Shown here: piece by piece, positions 17,179-25,800 of the stretch
Layout: the number at the start of each line of letters is the position of its first letter
Position numbering within the stretch: position 1 is the first letter of the stretch
Assembly: GCA_036154955.1 (NCBI GenBank)
Contig: JAYZWL010000004.1
Span: 1 to 64,000, forward strand
DNA: 64,000 bases
Direction of reading: 5' to 3'
DNA from: Albimonas sp036154955
Lineage (GTDB): Bacteria; Pseudomonadota; Alphaproteobacteria; Rhodobacterales; Rhodobacteraceae
Position numbers and translations under genes: made by a program
Notes under the pieces: generated by a model
The model's database searches: none
What the model was told of the DNA's origin: nothing
The model's input: the letters and a program-made list of their open reading frames with translations, nothing else

Positions 17179-18435
17179 ATGCCCCCCGCGCAAGACCGAC
17201 CCGACGGCGCCGCCCACGCGGCGGCCGGCGGCGATTTCGCCCTGACCCTCAACGCGAAGGCCGCGCATGACGCGCCCTGGACCCGCAGTCAGGACGCCAT
17301 CCTCTCCGACGCCGGCTTCGCCGCGGCGCGGGCCGCCATCGCCTCCTGGCCCGGCTACGCCCCCACGCCGCTGCACGCGCTGCCGGCGCTTGCCGCCGCG
17401 CTCGGCGTGGCCGAGATACGGCTGAAGGACGAGGGCGGGCGCTTCGGCCTGGGGTCGTTCAAGGCGCTGGGCGGGGCCTATGCGGTGGCCCGCCTGATCC
17501 AGGCCCGGGTGGAGACCGCGCTGGGCCATCCGGCGCCGATGGCCGAGATCGTCTCCGGCGCCCATGCCGAGCTCGCCGCGGGGCTGACGGTCTGCTGCGC
17601 CACCGACGGCAATCACGGCCGCTCCGTCGCCTGGGGGGCGAAGACCTTCGGCGCCGCCTGCGTGATCTTCGTGCACGAGACCGTGTCGGAGGCCCGCGCC
17701 GCCGCCATCGCCGCCTATGGCGCCGAGGTCCGGCGCTGCCGCGGCAACTATGACGACTCGGTGCGCGAGGCGCAGGCGACGGCGGAGACCGAGGGCTGGT
17801 TCGTGGTCTCCGACACCTCCTATCCCGGCTACATGGACGTGCCCCGCGACGTGATGCAGGGCTATGAGCTGATGGCGGCGGAGGCGTTCGACGCGCTCTC
17901 CCGCCCGCCCACCCACATCTTCGTGCAGACCGGCGTCGGCGGGCTCGCCGCGGCGGTGGCCGCCCAGGCCAAACGGCGCTGGGGGCTGGCGCGGCCGCGG
18001 CTGGCGCTCGCCGATCCGGACCGGGCGGCCTGCTGGCTGGAAAGCTTCCGCAACGGTCGCCCGACGGCGGTGTCCGGCGCGCTCGACACGCTGATGGCGG
18101 GGCTGGCCTGCGGCGAGGTCTCGGCCCTCGCTTGGGAGATCCTGCGCGACCATGCCGACGCCTGCCTGGCGCTGCCCGACGAGGCGGCGGTGGCGATGAT
18201 GCGCCGGCTGGCCCGGCCCGAGGGCGGGGACCCGCCGGTGGTCGCGGGCGAAAGCGCGGTCGCGGGGCTGGCGGCGCTGGCCGCCGCCATGGGCTCCGCC
18301 GGCGCCCGCGCGGCGCTGGGGCTTGGGCCGAAGTCCCGCGTGCTGGCCTTCGCGACCGAGGGCGACACCGACCCCGAACTCTACCGCGCCTTGGTCGGCG
18401 CCGACGCGGCCGCGGTGCGGCGGGGGGCGGCATGA
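17179..18435 (+). CDS. dpaL: diaminopropionate ammonia-lyase
   Basis: 418 residues. A fold-type II PLP enzyme converting 2,3-diaminopropionate to pyruvate and two ammonia. Lys95 in FGLGSFKALGGAYA is the expected PLP lysine; CCATDGNHGRSVAWGA at about 134-150 is the phosphate-side Asn motif of the family; VQTGVGGLAAAVAAQ at about 250 is the glycine-rich PLP loop. The family marker SDTSYPGYMDVPRDVMQGY is intact. The downstream gene overlaps its stop by ATGA and encodes a carbamoylase. The divergent RpiR gene suggests local regulation. Length and motifs match DpaL well; a broader serine/diaminopropionate specificity is possible. Confidence 0.9.
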   Translation: MPPAQDRPDGAAHAAAGGDFALTLNAKAAHDAPWTRSQDAILSDAGFAAARAAIASWPGYAPTPLHALPALAAALGVAEIRLKDEGGRFGLGSFKALGGAYAVARLIQARVETALGHPAPMAEIVSGAHAELAAGLTVCCATDGNHGRSVAWGAKTFGAACVIFVHETVSEARAAAIAAYGAEVRRCRGNYDDSVREAQATAETEGWFVVSDTSYPGYMDVPRDVMQGYELMAAEAFDALSRPPTHIFVQTGVGGLAAAVAAQAKRRWGLARPRLALADPDRAACWLESFRNGRPTAVSGALDTLMAGLACGEVSALAWEILRDHADACLALPDEAAVAMMRRLARPEGGDPPVVAGESAVAGLAALAAAMGSAGARAALGLGPKSRVLAFATEGDTDPELYRALVGADAAAVRRGAA

Positions 18436-19490
18436 CCGCCCCCGCCCCCGCCCCCGTCAACGCCGGCGCCCGCGCCGGAAGCCGTCCCGAAACCCGCCGC
18501 GGCCGCCGCTTCGTCCTCGCCGCCGCCCAGCTCGGCCCCATCGCGCGCGACGAACCCCGCGCCTCCGCCGTCGCCCGCATGACGGCGATGATGGAGGACG
18601 CGGCCGCGCGCGGCGCGAAGCTGGTCGTGTTCCCCGAACTGGCGCTGACCAGCTTCTTCCCCCGCTGGTGGATCGAGGACCCGGCCGCGCTGGCGGCCTG
18701 GTTCGAAACCGAGATGCCCTCGCCCGTCACCCGCCCGCTGTTCGAGGCGGCGGCGCGGCTCGGCGTCGGCTTCCACCTGGGCTATGCGGAGCTGACCCCA
18801 GAGGGCCGCCGCTTCAACACCGCCATCCTCGTCGGCCCCGACGGCGCCGTCGCCGGCAAATACCGCAAGGTGCATCTGCCCGGGCATCGGGAGCATGAGC
18901 CCTGGCGTCCGTTCCAGCACCTGGAGAAGCGGTATTTCGAGAAGGGCGACCTGGGCTTTCCCGGCTTCGACGTCGACTGGCCCGGAGCGTCCGGCGCCGC
19001 CTCCGCGGTCTCGGGCCGGATCGGCATGTGCGTGTGCAACGACCGTCGCTGGCCGGAGACCTGGCGCGTGCTGGGCCTGGGCGGGGCGGAGCTGACCCTG
19101 CTGGGCTACAACACGCCGCTCCACTACCCGCCCGCGCCCGAACACGACCACCTGCAATACTATCACAACGAGCTTTCGGTGACCGCCGGCTGCTACCAGA
19201 ACGGCATGTGGGCGGCCGCGGTGGCCAAGGCGGGGCTGGAGGAGGGCTGCGAGCTGATCGGCGGCTCGATGATCGTGGCCCCGACCGGCGAGGTCGTCGC
19301 CCGGGCCGAGACCTCCGGCGACGAGGTGATCTGCGCCGAGGTCGATCTCGATCGCTGCGCCGAGATCCGGGCCAACATCTTCGACTTCCGCCAGCACCGC
19401 CAGCCGCAGGACTACGCTCCGATCACCGCCCCTCAGGGCGGCCCGGACCCCGACCCCGACCCCGACCCGGACCCGGACCGCGCGGGCTGA
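18432..19490 (+). CDS. N-carbamoyl-D-amino acid hydrolase (nitrilase superfamily)
   Basis: 352 residues from the ATG overlapping dpaL. The nitrilase triad is present: Glu69 (VFPELALTSFFPRWW), Lys146 (KYRKVHLPGHREHEP) and Cys202 (GMCVCNDRRWPETWR). These surroundings are those of D-carbamoylase, which splits N-carbamoyl-D-amino acids to D-amino acid, CO2 and ammonia. Compared with the classical 304-residue enzymes it has about 22 extra N-terminal residues and a C-terminal tail of six Pro-Asp pairs made by a hexanucleotide-like repeat (19442-19481). Together with DpaL it suggests catabolism of carbamoylated or D-configured amino acids. No hydantoinase is nearby. Confidence 0.88.
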   Translation: MTAPAPAPVNAGARAGSRPETRRGRRFVLAAAQLGPIARDEPRASAVARMTAMMEDAAARGAKLVVFPELALTSFFPRWWIEDPAALAAWFETEMPSPVTRPLFEAAARLGVGFHLGYAELTPEGRRFNTAILVGPDGAVAGKYRKVHLPGHREHEPWRPFQHLEKRYFEKGDLGFPGFDVDWPGASGAASAVSGRIGMCVCNDRRWPETWRVLGLGGAELTLLGYNTPLHYPPAPEHDHLQYYHNELSVTAGCYQNGMWAAAVAKAGLEEGCELIGGSMIVAPTGEVVARAETSGDEVICAEVDLDRCAEIRANIFDFRQHRQPQDYAPITAPQGGPDPDPDPDPDPDRAG

Positions 19491-19517
19491 GCCGCCGCCG
19501 CCCGCGCGCCCGCCCGC

Positions 19518-20321
19518 TCAACCGGCCGCGCCGCCCGCGCTCGCCGGCGCGGCCGCGCCGTCCGGATCGCGCCCCGCGCGCCGTTCCGCCCGCATCCGCG
19601 CCACCAGCCGCGCGCCGCCCTCGCGCATGTCGCGCACGATCGCGGCGGCGAGCGCGGGGGCGTCGTCGGCCTCGATGGCGTCGAGCGCCTCAAGATGCGG
19701 GTGCCGGCCCGCGAAGCTGGCCTGGGCATGGGCGTAGAGCTCGGCGATGGTCGGGCCGGAGCGGGCCCACATCGTCTCCAGCAGCCCGACCAGCGCGGGC
19801 ATGGCGGAGGCGCGGTAAATGGTGAAGTGGAACTCGAAATTCGCCTGGCGCACCGCCTCCCAGTCGGCGCAGGCGCGACTGTCGGCGACCTCCTCATGCA
19901 GCCGGCGCAGGACGGGCAGGGCCCCGTCGCGCAGGGCGGGCAGGGCGCGGATCGCGGCCAGCGACTCCAGCTGTTCGCGGATGTCGCGCAGCTCCAGGTA
20001 TTCCTCCAGCGTCAGCCGGCGCACCCGCATCGCGCGCCGCGGCTCCAGCACCACCAGACCCTCCTGCGCCAGACGCTGCAGGGCCTCGCGCACCGGGGTT
20101 TCGGAGATGCTCAGCGCCGCGGCGATGTCGCGGGGCTTGAGCCTCTGGTCGGGCAACAGCTCCCCACGCATCATCGCCTGCCGCAGGGCGCCATGCGCGT
20201 GGTCGACCAAGTTCCCGGGGTCCAGGATCGGCGCGCGAGCGGCGGGGCGGGGGGCGGAGGAGGCCGACGGCGCGCCCGCAAGAGGGGCGTCGACAGCCGG
20301 CCGCGACAGGACCAGAGGCAT
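19518..20321 (-). CDS. GntR family transcriptional regulator (FCD type)
   Basis: 267 residues. A low-complexity leader of about 35 residues precedes a winged helix (LRQAMMRGELLPDQRLKPRD, then ALSISETPVREALQRLAQEG, about 45-100) and an all-helical FCD effector domain whose metal-type residues appear as ELRDIREQLE, NFEFHFTIYRAS and GRHPHLEALDAI. FCD regulators usually sense carboxylic acids. It converges on the dpaL/carbamoylase operon and may regulate it or a distant target. A later internal start is possible because the leader is not conserved in the family. Confidence 0.88.
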   Translation of the reverse strand: MPLVLSRPAVDAPLAGAPSASSAPRPAARAPILDPGNLVDHAHGALRQAMMRGELLPDQRLKPRDIAAALSISETPVREALQRLAQEGLVVLEPRRAMRVRRLTLEEYLELRDIREQLESLAAIRALPALRDGALPVLRRLHEEVADSRACADWEAVRQANFEFHFTIYRASAMPALVGLLETMWARSGPTIAELYAHAQASFAGRHPHLEALDAIEADDAPALAAAIVRDMREGGARLVARMRAERRAGRDPDGAAAPASAGGAAG

Positions 20322-20532
20322 TCGATCAATTCCGGATCGGCGCGGGAAACCATGCGCGGAAGCAGCGGTCGCCCAGGAACGCCGGCGCCGCTGGGGAAGT
20401 CTAGCCGATTTCCCGGGCGCGTCGACCCCTCCATACCCGGTGGAACGGAGACGTTTGCCTCTTGCTAACGATTTGCTCCCAGGATGATCGCCGAGGCCAC
20501 GGGTCCCGGACGTGGCGGGAGCGGAGCGCGGG

Positions 20533-21078
20533 ATGGAGCTTGACCCAGACGAGATTTCGGAGATCCGCAGCGGCTGGTTCGACGTCTCCCGCTCCCGCGA
20601 GATGGCGATCGGGCTCTTCTACGGCCGGCTGTTCCAGATCGCGCCGCGGGCGCAGGCGCTGTTCGGCCCGGACATGGCCGCGCAGGGCCGCAAGCTGGCC
20701 GAAATGCTCGACCAGATCATCCGCAAGCTGGAGCGGCCGGATCAGCTGAGCCTAGACGCGGCCGAACTCGCGCGGCGCCATGCCCGCTACGGCGTGCGGC
20801 CGGAGCATTACGACCAAGTGGGCGCCGCGCTGATCTGGATGCTGGGCCGGGTGCTCGGCGACGGCTTCTCGCCGGCGCAGCGGGCGGCCTGGGCGCACGC
20901 CTATTCGGCGTTGTCGGCGGAGATGATCGCGGCGGCCTATCCGGACCGCCCCGCATCCGGTCCGGTCGCGGCCGAGGGGCGCGCGCCGGGGCCCGCATCG
21001 CCGCTTCGCGTCGGGCTTGGGGGCGGCGAAAATCCCCGGGCCGGGGGCGAAATCGGCGCCGCGGATACCAAACCCTAA
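20533..21078 (+). CDS. single-domain globin
   Basis: 181 residues from ATG 20533, with GGAG six bases upstream; a GTG at 20512 is possible. A globin core covers residues 1-140: GLFYGRLFQIAPRAQALFG (B/C helices), DMAAQGRKLAEML with a likely distal Gln at E7, and ARYGVRPEHYDQVGAALIW, where the His of PEHY is the proximal F8 heme ligand. This matches the family of bacterial single-domain haemoglobins (Vgb-like). A 40-residue glycine/proline tail follows. It is 57 bp upstream of a giant LOV/PAS kinase and a LuxR-type regulator on the same strand. Its job there may be O2 or NO sensing or NO removal; this is inferred from context. Confidence 0.85.
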   Translation: MELDPDEISEIRSGWFDVSRSREMAIGLFYGRLFQIAPRAQALFGPDMAAQGRKLAEMLDQIIRKLERPDQLSLDAAELARRHARYGVRPEHYDQVGAALIWMLGRVLGDGFSPAQRAAWAHAYSALSAEMIAAAYPDRPASGPVAAEGRAPGPASPLRVGLGGGENPRAGGEIGAADTKP

Positions 21079-21135
21079 CCAAGTCCGGCCTTTTCTGGGG
21101 CGATGATTCCAAACCCCCGGAAGGCGAGGTGACCG

Positions 21136-24100
21136 ATGCCGGAGGACGAGGCCCTGCTTCGCGCCCTGGCGCAGCTCGAACGCCGCCGCACGCGGGAGGC
21201 GGCGGCGCTGCGCGAGGCCAACGCCCTGCTGGCGGGGCTGGAGCGGATGGCGGCGGCCGACGGTCCCGCGGAGGCGCTGGACGCGTTGCTCGACGCGCTG
21301 CGCGGGGCGCTGGACTGCGACGCGGCGGCGGTGCTCGCGCCCGAGGGCGGGGATATGGTCTTCGCCCGGTCCGCCGGCGCCCGCCTGGCCGGCTGGCTGC
21401 CCGACGCGCGGGCGGCGCTGGCCGCCGCGCCGCTGCGCTGCGACGAGCTGCGGACCGCGCCCTGGTGGCCGGGGGAGGGCGGGGCGCCGGCGGTCGCGCC
21501 GTCCCGCGCGCCGGCCTCCGATTCCGCCGCCGCCCCCCATCCCGCCGCCGCCCCCGATCCCGCGTCCGCCCCCGATCCCGCGTCCGCCCCCGGCCCCGAT
21601 CCCGCCGACGCTCCCCGTCCCGACCCCGCGCCCGATCCCGTCGACGCCTCCGATCCCGCCGCCGGCGGCGACGGCGACGCCTGCGCCGCCGGCGATCAGG
21701 GGGCGCGCTCCGCCCCGCCTCGTCCGCAGACGCGCCCCGACCCCCGCGGGCCCGGACCGGCCCGGCCGCGCGCGGCGCCGTCGTCGTCGCGTCGTGCGCT
21801 CGCCTCGCCCTCGGCCGCGGCTTCGCCGAAAAGCTCCGCCGCCGCTCCCGGGGACGTGGCGGCCGCCTTCGCGGGCGGCGCGCCCCATCCCGTCGATCGT
21901 CCCGTCGATCGTCCCGCCGATCCTCCCGGCGACCGGTCCGCCGATCGGACGGCCCCGCCGCCGCCGGCTTCCGGCGCGTCGCCGATCCGCGACGCGGCCG
22001 ACGCCGCCCCGCCCTCCGCTCCAACGTTCTCCGCCGGCCCGACCCGCGTCTCCCCGGCCGTCCCCCCGGCCGTCCCGCCGACCGTCTCCGCCGCCGCCCC
22101 GTTGCGCGCCTGGATCTCCGCGCCCGTGCCGGCGGAGGACGGGGGGGCGTCGTTGCTCGCCTGCCTCTCCGCCCGGCCCGCGGCTTTCGGGGAGGACGAC
22201 CTGCGTCTCGTCGCCCGCTTCGCCGGCCTCGCCGCGCAGGTCCTGGCCAATCACGCGCTGGCGGAGCGCAACGCCCTGCTGGCGGCGGTGGTGGACGGCT
22301 CCTCGGCCGCCGTCGTCATCGCCGAAGCGGCGCCTGCGCCCGAGCCGCGCGGCGCCGGCATCGAAGCTCCCGACGCCCCCGGCCCTCACCCGCGCCCGAA
22401 GCCCGACCCGAGCTCGAACCCCGATCCCAGTTCCGGCGGCGCCCCCCGCGCCAGCTTCCCCCTGATCTACGTCAACCGCGCGTTCGAAAGACTGACCGGC
22501 TGGTCCCGGGCCGAGGCGCTGGGCCGCGACTGCCGCTTCCTGTCGGCGGAGCCGGAGGACGGCCCCGAACGCGCCCGCCTCCGCCAGGCGTTGCAGGAGG
22601 ACGCGACCGGCCGCTTCGTGCTGCGCAACCGGGCGCGGGACGGGCGGGCCTTCTGGAACGAGCTGTCCCTGCATCCGATCCGCGACGCGCAGGGCCGGAT
22701 CGACAAGATCGTCGCCACCCAGGTCGACGTGACCGAGCGGATGAAGGCGGAGCGCGACCGCGACCGCGCCCGGTCGCGCCTGATCAACGCGCTGGCCTCG
22801 CTGGGGCAGGGGTTCCTGCTGCTCGACGCCCGCGGGCGGGTGGTGTTCGCCAATCCGCCCTATCGGGACTTCTTCGCCCCGGGCGAGGCGGCCTGGACCC
22901 CGGGGCGGGAGTTCGAGGCGGTCTGGGCCGACCGGCTGACCGCGCTGGGCCACGCCCCCGCGGCGGCGGCGGCTGCGGCGCGCGCCCGGCTGGGCGCCAT
23001 GCGCGCGGGGCGGGTGGAGCGGGAGGAGACGTTGCCGGACGGCCGCATCCTGCTGGTCACCGAACAGCCCGCGCCCGACGGCGGCTGCCTGTCGATGGCG
23101 GTCGACGTCACCCGGCTGAAGACGTCGGAGCGGATGCTGGCCGGCCGCGCCGCGGCGATGGACGCGGCCCAGGACGGCATCGCCATCGCCGACGAGGCGG
23201 GGCGGATCGTCTACATGAACCCGGCCCACCGGGCGCTGTTCGGCTTCGCGAACGAGGCCGAGGCGCTGGGTCGGCCCTGGCTCGACCTCTACGCTCCGGA
23301 CCGGGCGGACTGGCTGGTGCGGCGCATCCTGCCCCAGCTTGACGCCCGCGGCGCCTGGCGCGGCGAGCTGAAGGGGCGGCGGGCGGATGGCGGGTCGGTG
23401 GACCAGGAGGTCTCGCTCACCCGCGTGGAGGGGTTCGGCCTGGTCTGCGTCAGCCGCGACACCGGGGAGCGGCGGCGGGCGGAGGCGGAGCAGGCCCGGC
23501 TGCGCGACCAGCTCCACGCCGCCCAGCGGCATGAGGCGATCGGGGTGCTGGCCGCAGGGATCGCGCATGATTTCAACAACCTGCTCTCGGCGATCACCGG
23601 GTCCGCCGCGATGATCTCGGCCGCCTGCGCCCCCGCCTCGCCCGAACGGCGGCATGCGGAACGGATCCTGGCGGCGGGCGGGCGGGCGGCGGACCTGGTC
23701 TCGCGCCTGCTGGCGGTGGGGCGCCGGCCGGCGCACCGGGCGGAGTCCGACCTGCGCAAGGCGCTGGACGAGGCGACGGACCTGGTGCGCGCCGGCCTTC
23801 CGCCCAGCGTCGACCTGGATATCGACGCGGTGGACATGCCGCTGCGCGCCCGCATCGACCCGACCGACTTCCTGCAGGTGCTTCTCAACCTGGTGATCAA
23901 CGCCCGCGACGCGATGACCGGGCCCGGCGGCGCGTCCCGCGACGGCCGGGACGGCGCGGCGGGCGCGCTTCCGCAAGGCGCGCGGCGCGAGGACGGCGGG
24001 GTGATCTCGGTGATCCTGGACGCGGCCATGTCGCCCGAGCCCGGCGACGATCCGGCCCGCCCGTCGCGGGCGGCGCCTCTCCCCGCCGCCGCGGCGCCGG

Positions 24101-25800
24101 CGACGTCGGTCGCGGTCGGCCGCGGCGAGGGCGAGGCGGCTGCGCCCGCGTCCCGGGATCGCCGCGATCCCGCCGACCCGGACCGGAGGGCGCCGGCGTC
24201 GCCGCCCGCGGCGGACGCGCCCCCCGCGCTCAGCGGAGCGCGGACCGACGCCGGGACCTCGGGGGCGGAGGGGACGCCGACCGCGCGGGACGGCGGCGCG
24301 ACGCCGCGGAAAACCGCGTCGCGAACCGCCCCCGGCGCGCCGGTCTCGCCAACGGGGCGGCCCGGCGGGGCGGGCGCGCGCCTCGCGGCCGGCGAAGCGG
24401 GCGGGGCCGGATCCTCCGCGCCTCCCCCAGGGTCCGCGCCACCTCCTCGCGACACGCCCCCACCTCGCGACGCATCCGTCAGGTCCGCGGCTGCGCCTGG
24501 CGTCGCGCGGGCGGCGTCGGACGACGCGCGCCGATCCTTCGCGCCGTCGTCGCCCCCGGCCGTCGCGCCCCGCGAGGCCGCGGCGCCGGAGCCCGATGCC
24601 GCGCCGACCAAAGCGCTGCGCGCGGCGGCGCTGGGCGACGCGGCGGGCGCGCCGGATCCGCTGGCCGGCGCGCCGGGCCTCCGGCTCTGCGCCGCGCCGG
24701 CCGGGGCCGCCTGCGCCCGGCTGCGGGTGCGCGACAGCGGCTGCGGCATCCCTCCCGACCGGATTCGGGAGATTTTCGAACCCTATTTCACCACCAAGGG
24801 CGGGGCGGGCACCGGGCTCGGCCTGTCGGTGCTGGCGAGCCTGGTGCAAGGGGCGGGGGGCGGGCTCGCCCTGCGCTCGCGCGAAGGCGTCGGGACGGAG
24901 TTCGAGGTGCTCTGGCCGCTGGTCCAGACTCCGGCGGCGGGGGAGGGGCCCTCCGCGTCGGCCGAAAACGGGGCGCCCGCCTCGCCTCCCGGCGGGAGGG
25001 AGGGCGACGGCCCCGCGCCGCCGGGGCCGGGGCCGGGGCGGCCGGAGGACGGGCCGTCGGCCGCCGCGATCCGCGGGACCGAGGCGGGCGCCTCCCCCTC
25101 CGCGCCCGTGTCGCCGCCATCCGCAGCCGCCCCCTCCCCCTCGCCCCGGTCGTCCCTCTCGGTCGCGGCGCGGCCGCTGACCGGCGCGCTGATCCTCGCG
25201 GTCGACGACGACCCCGCCGCGGCCGAGACCCTGGGCGCGCTGCTGGAGGCGGCCGGGGCCGAGGCGGCGGTGTGCGCCCATCCCGACGACGCGCTCGAGG
25301 CGCTGGGCGAGGACCCGGAGGCCTGGTCGCTTCTGGTCACCGATTTCGAGATGCCGGGCCTCGACGGCGCCCAGGTGGCGGAGGCCGCGCGCCGTCTCGC
25401 GCCCGGGCTGCCGGTGGTGCTGTGCACCGGTCTCGGGTTCGAGGCGGTGCGCCGGGCGGGGGCCGAGGGGCTGTTCGACGCGGTTCTGCCCAAGCCCATC
25501 GATCCCGACCGGCTGGTCGCCGCCGCCGCCCGCGCCGTCTCGGCGCGCTCCGGCGCCGTTCCGACCTCCGGTCCCGGTTCCGGCGTCGCGCCGGGAGCCT
25601 CGCCGCCCGCCCCCCCCGTCGCGGCGAGCGACGCCGTGAGCGACGCCGCGATCGGGGCGGAGAGCGGGGCCGCCGCCGGGACGGCGACCGGCGCCGCGTC
25701 CGGCGCCGCGGGGGACCTGCCGCAGGCGCCGGGCGCCGTCCGTTCCCGCGCCGCCCCCGCCGCCCCGTCTCCCGCCCCCGCAAGGACTGACCCGAGATGA
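21136..25800 (+). CDS. giant GAF-LOV-PAS hybrid histidine kinase with disordered inserts
   Basis: 1554 residues, with GAGG before ATG 21136. In order: a coiled coil (1-45); a GAF-like domain split by a Pro/Ala/Asp-rich insert at about 116-319; a LOV domain split near 400-440 and carrying GRDCRFL with Cys466, the flavin-adduct cysteine position, plus FWNELSLHPIRD and ATQVDVTER with the conserved Asn and Gln; two more PAS domains (about 540-650 and 655-780); HisKA with His811 (GIAHDFNNLLSAITG); an HATPase whose N box (NLVINARDAM) and G1 box (RDSGCGIP, about 1200) are separated by an insert of roughly 225 residues; a receiver with Asp1403 (LLVTDFEMPGLDG); and a disordered tail. Blue-light sensing is predicted from the LOV residues. 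The stop overlaps the response-regulator ATG. Confidence 0.88.
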   Translation: MPEDEALLRALAQLERRRTREAAALREANALLAGLERMAAADGPAEALDALLDALRGALDCDAAAVLAPEGGDMVFARSAGARLAGWLPDARAALAAAPLRCDELRTAPWWPGEGGAPAVAPSRAPASDSAAAPHPAAAPDPASAPDPASAPGPDPADAPRPDPAPDPVDASDPAAGGDGDACAAGDQGARSAPPRPQTRPDPRGPGPARPRAAPSSSRRALASPSAAASPKSSAAAPGDVAAAFAGGAPHPVDRPVDRPADPPGDRSADRTAPPPPASGASPIRDAADAAPPSAPTFSAGPTRVSPAVPPAVPPTVSAAAPLRAWISAPVPAEDGGASLLACLSARPAAFGEDDLRLVARFAGLAAQVLANHALAERNALLAAVVDGSSAAVVIAEAAPAPEPRGAGIEAPDAPGPHPRPKPDPSSNPDPSSGGAPRASFPLIYVNRAFERLTGWSRAEALGRDCRFLSAEPEDGPERARLRQALQEDATGRFVLRNRARDGRAFWNELSLHPIRDAQGRIDKIVATQVDVTERMKAERDRDRARSRLINALASLGQGFLLLDARGRVVFANPPYRDFFAPGEAAWTPGREFEAVWADRLTALGHAPAAAAAAARARLGAMRAGRVEREETLPDGRILLVTEQPAPDGGCLSMAVDVTRLKTSERMLAGRAAAMDAAQDGIAIADEAGRIVYMNPAHRALFGFANEAEALGRPWLDLYAPDRADWLVRRILPQLDARGAWRGELKGRRADGGSVDQEVSLTRVEGFGLVCVSRDTGERRRAEAEQARLRDQLHAAQRHEAIGVLAAGIAHDFNNLLSAITGSAAMISAACAPASPERRHAERILAAGGRAADLVSRLLAVGRRPAHRAESDLRKALDEATDLVRAGLPPSVDLDIDAVDMPLRARIDPTDFLQVLLNLVINARDAMTGPGGASRDGRDGAAGALPQGARREDGGVISVILDAAMSPEPGDDPARPSRAAPLPAAAAPATSVAVGRGEGEAAAPASRDRRDPADPDRRAPASPPAADAPPALSGARTDAGTSGAEGTPTARDGGATPRKTASRTAPGAPVSPTGRPGGAGARLAAGEAGGAGSSAPPPGSAPPPRDTPPPRDASVRSAAAPGVARAASDDARRSFAPSSPPAVAPREAAAPEPDAAPTKALRAAALGDAAGAPDPLAGAPGLRLCAAPAGAACARLRVRDSGCGIPPDRIREIFEPYFTTKGGAGTGLGLSVLASLVQGAGGGLALRSREGVGTEFEVLWPLVQTPAAGEGPSASAENGAPASPPGGREGDGPAPPGPGPGRPEDGPSAAAIRGTEAGASPSAPVSPPSAAAPSPSPRSSLSVAARPLTGALILAVDDDPAAAETLGALLEAAGAEAAVCAHPDDALEALGEDPEAWSLLVTDFEMPGLDGAQVAEAARRLAPGLPVVLCTGLGFEAVRRAGAEGLFDAVLPKPIDPDRLVAAAARAVSARSGAVPTSGPGSGVAPGASPPAPPVAASDAVSDAAIGAESGAAAGTATGAASGAAGDLPQAPGAVRSRAAPAAPSPAPARTDPR

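Noticed and set aside
20752..25281. 1509-codon open frame on the minus strand opposite the giant kinase
   Set aside because: Its translation is arginine/glycine-rich with no domain, while the plus strand encodes clear LOV, PAS, HisKA, ATPase and receiver motifs. At this GC content antisense frames stay open by chance.
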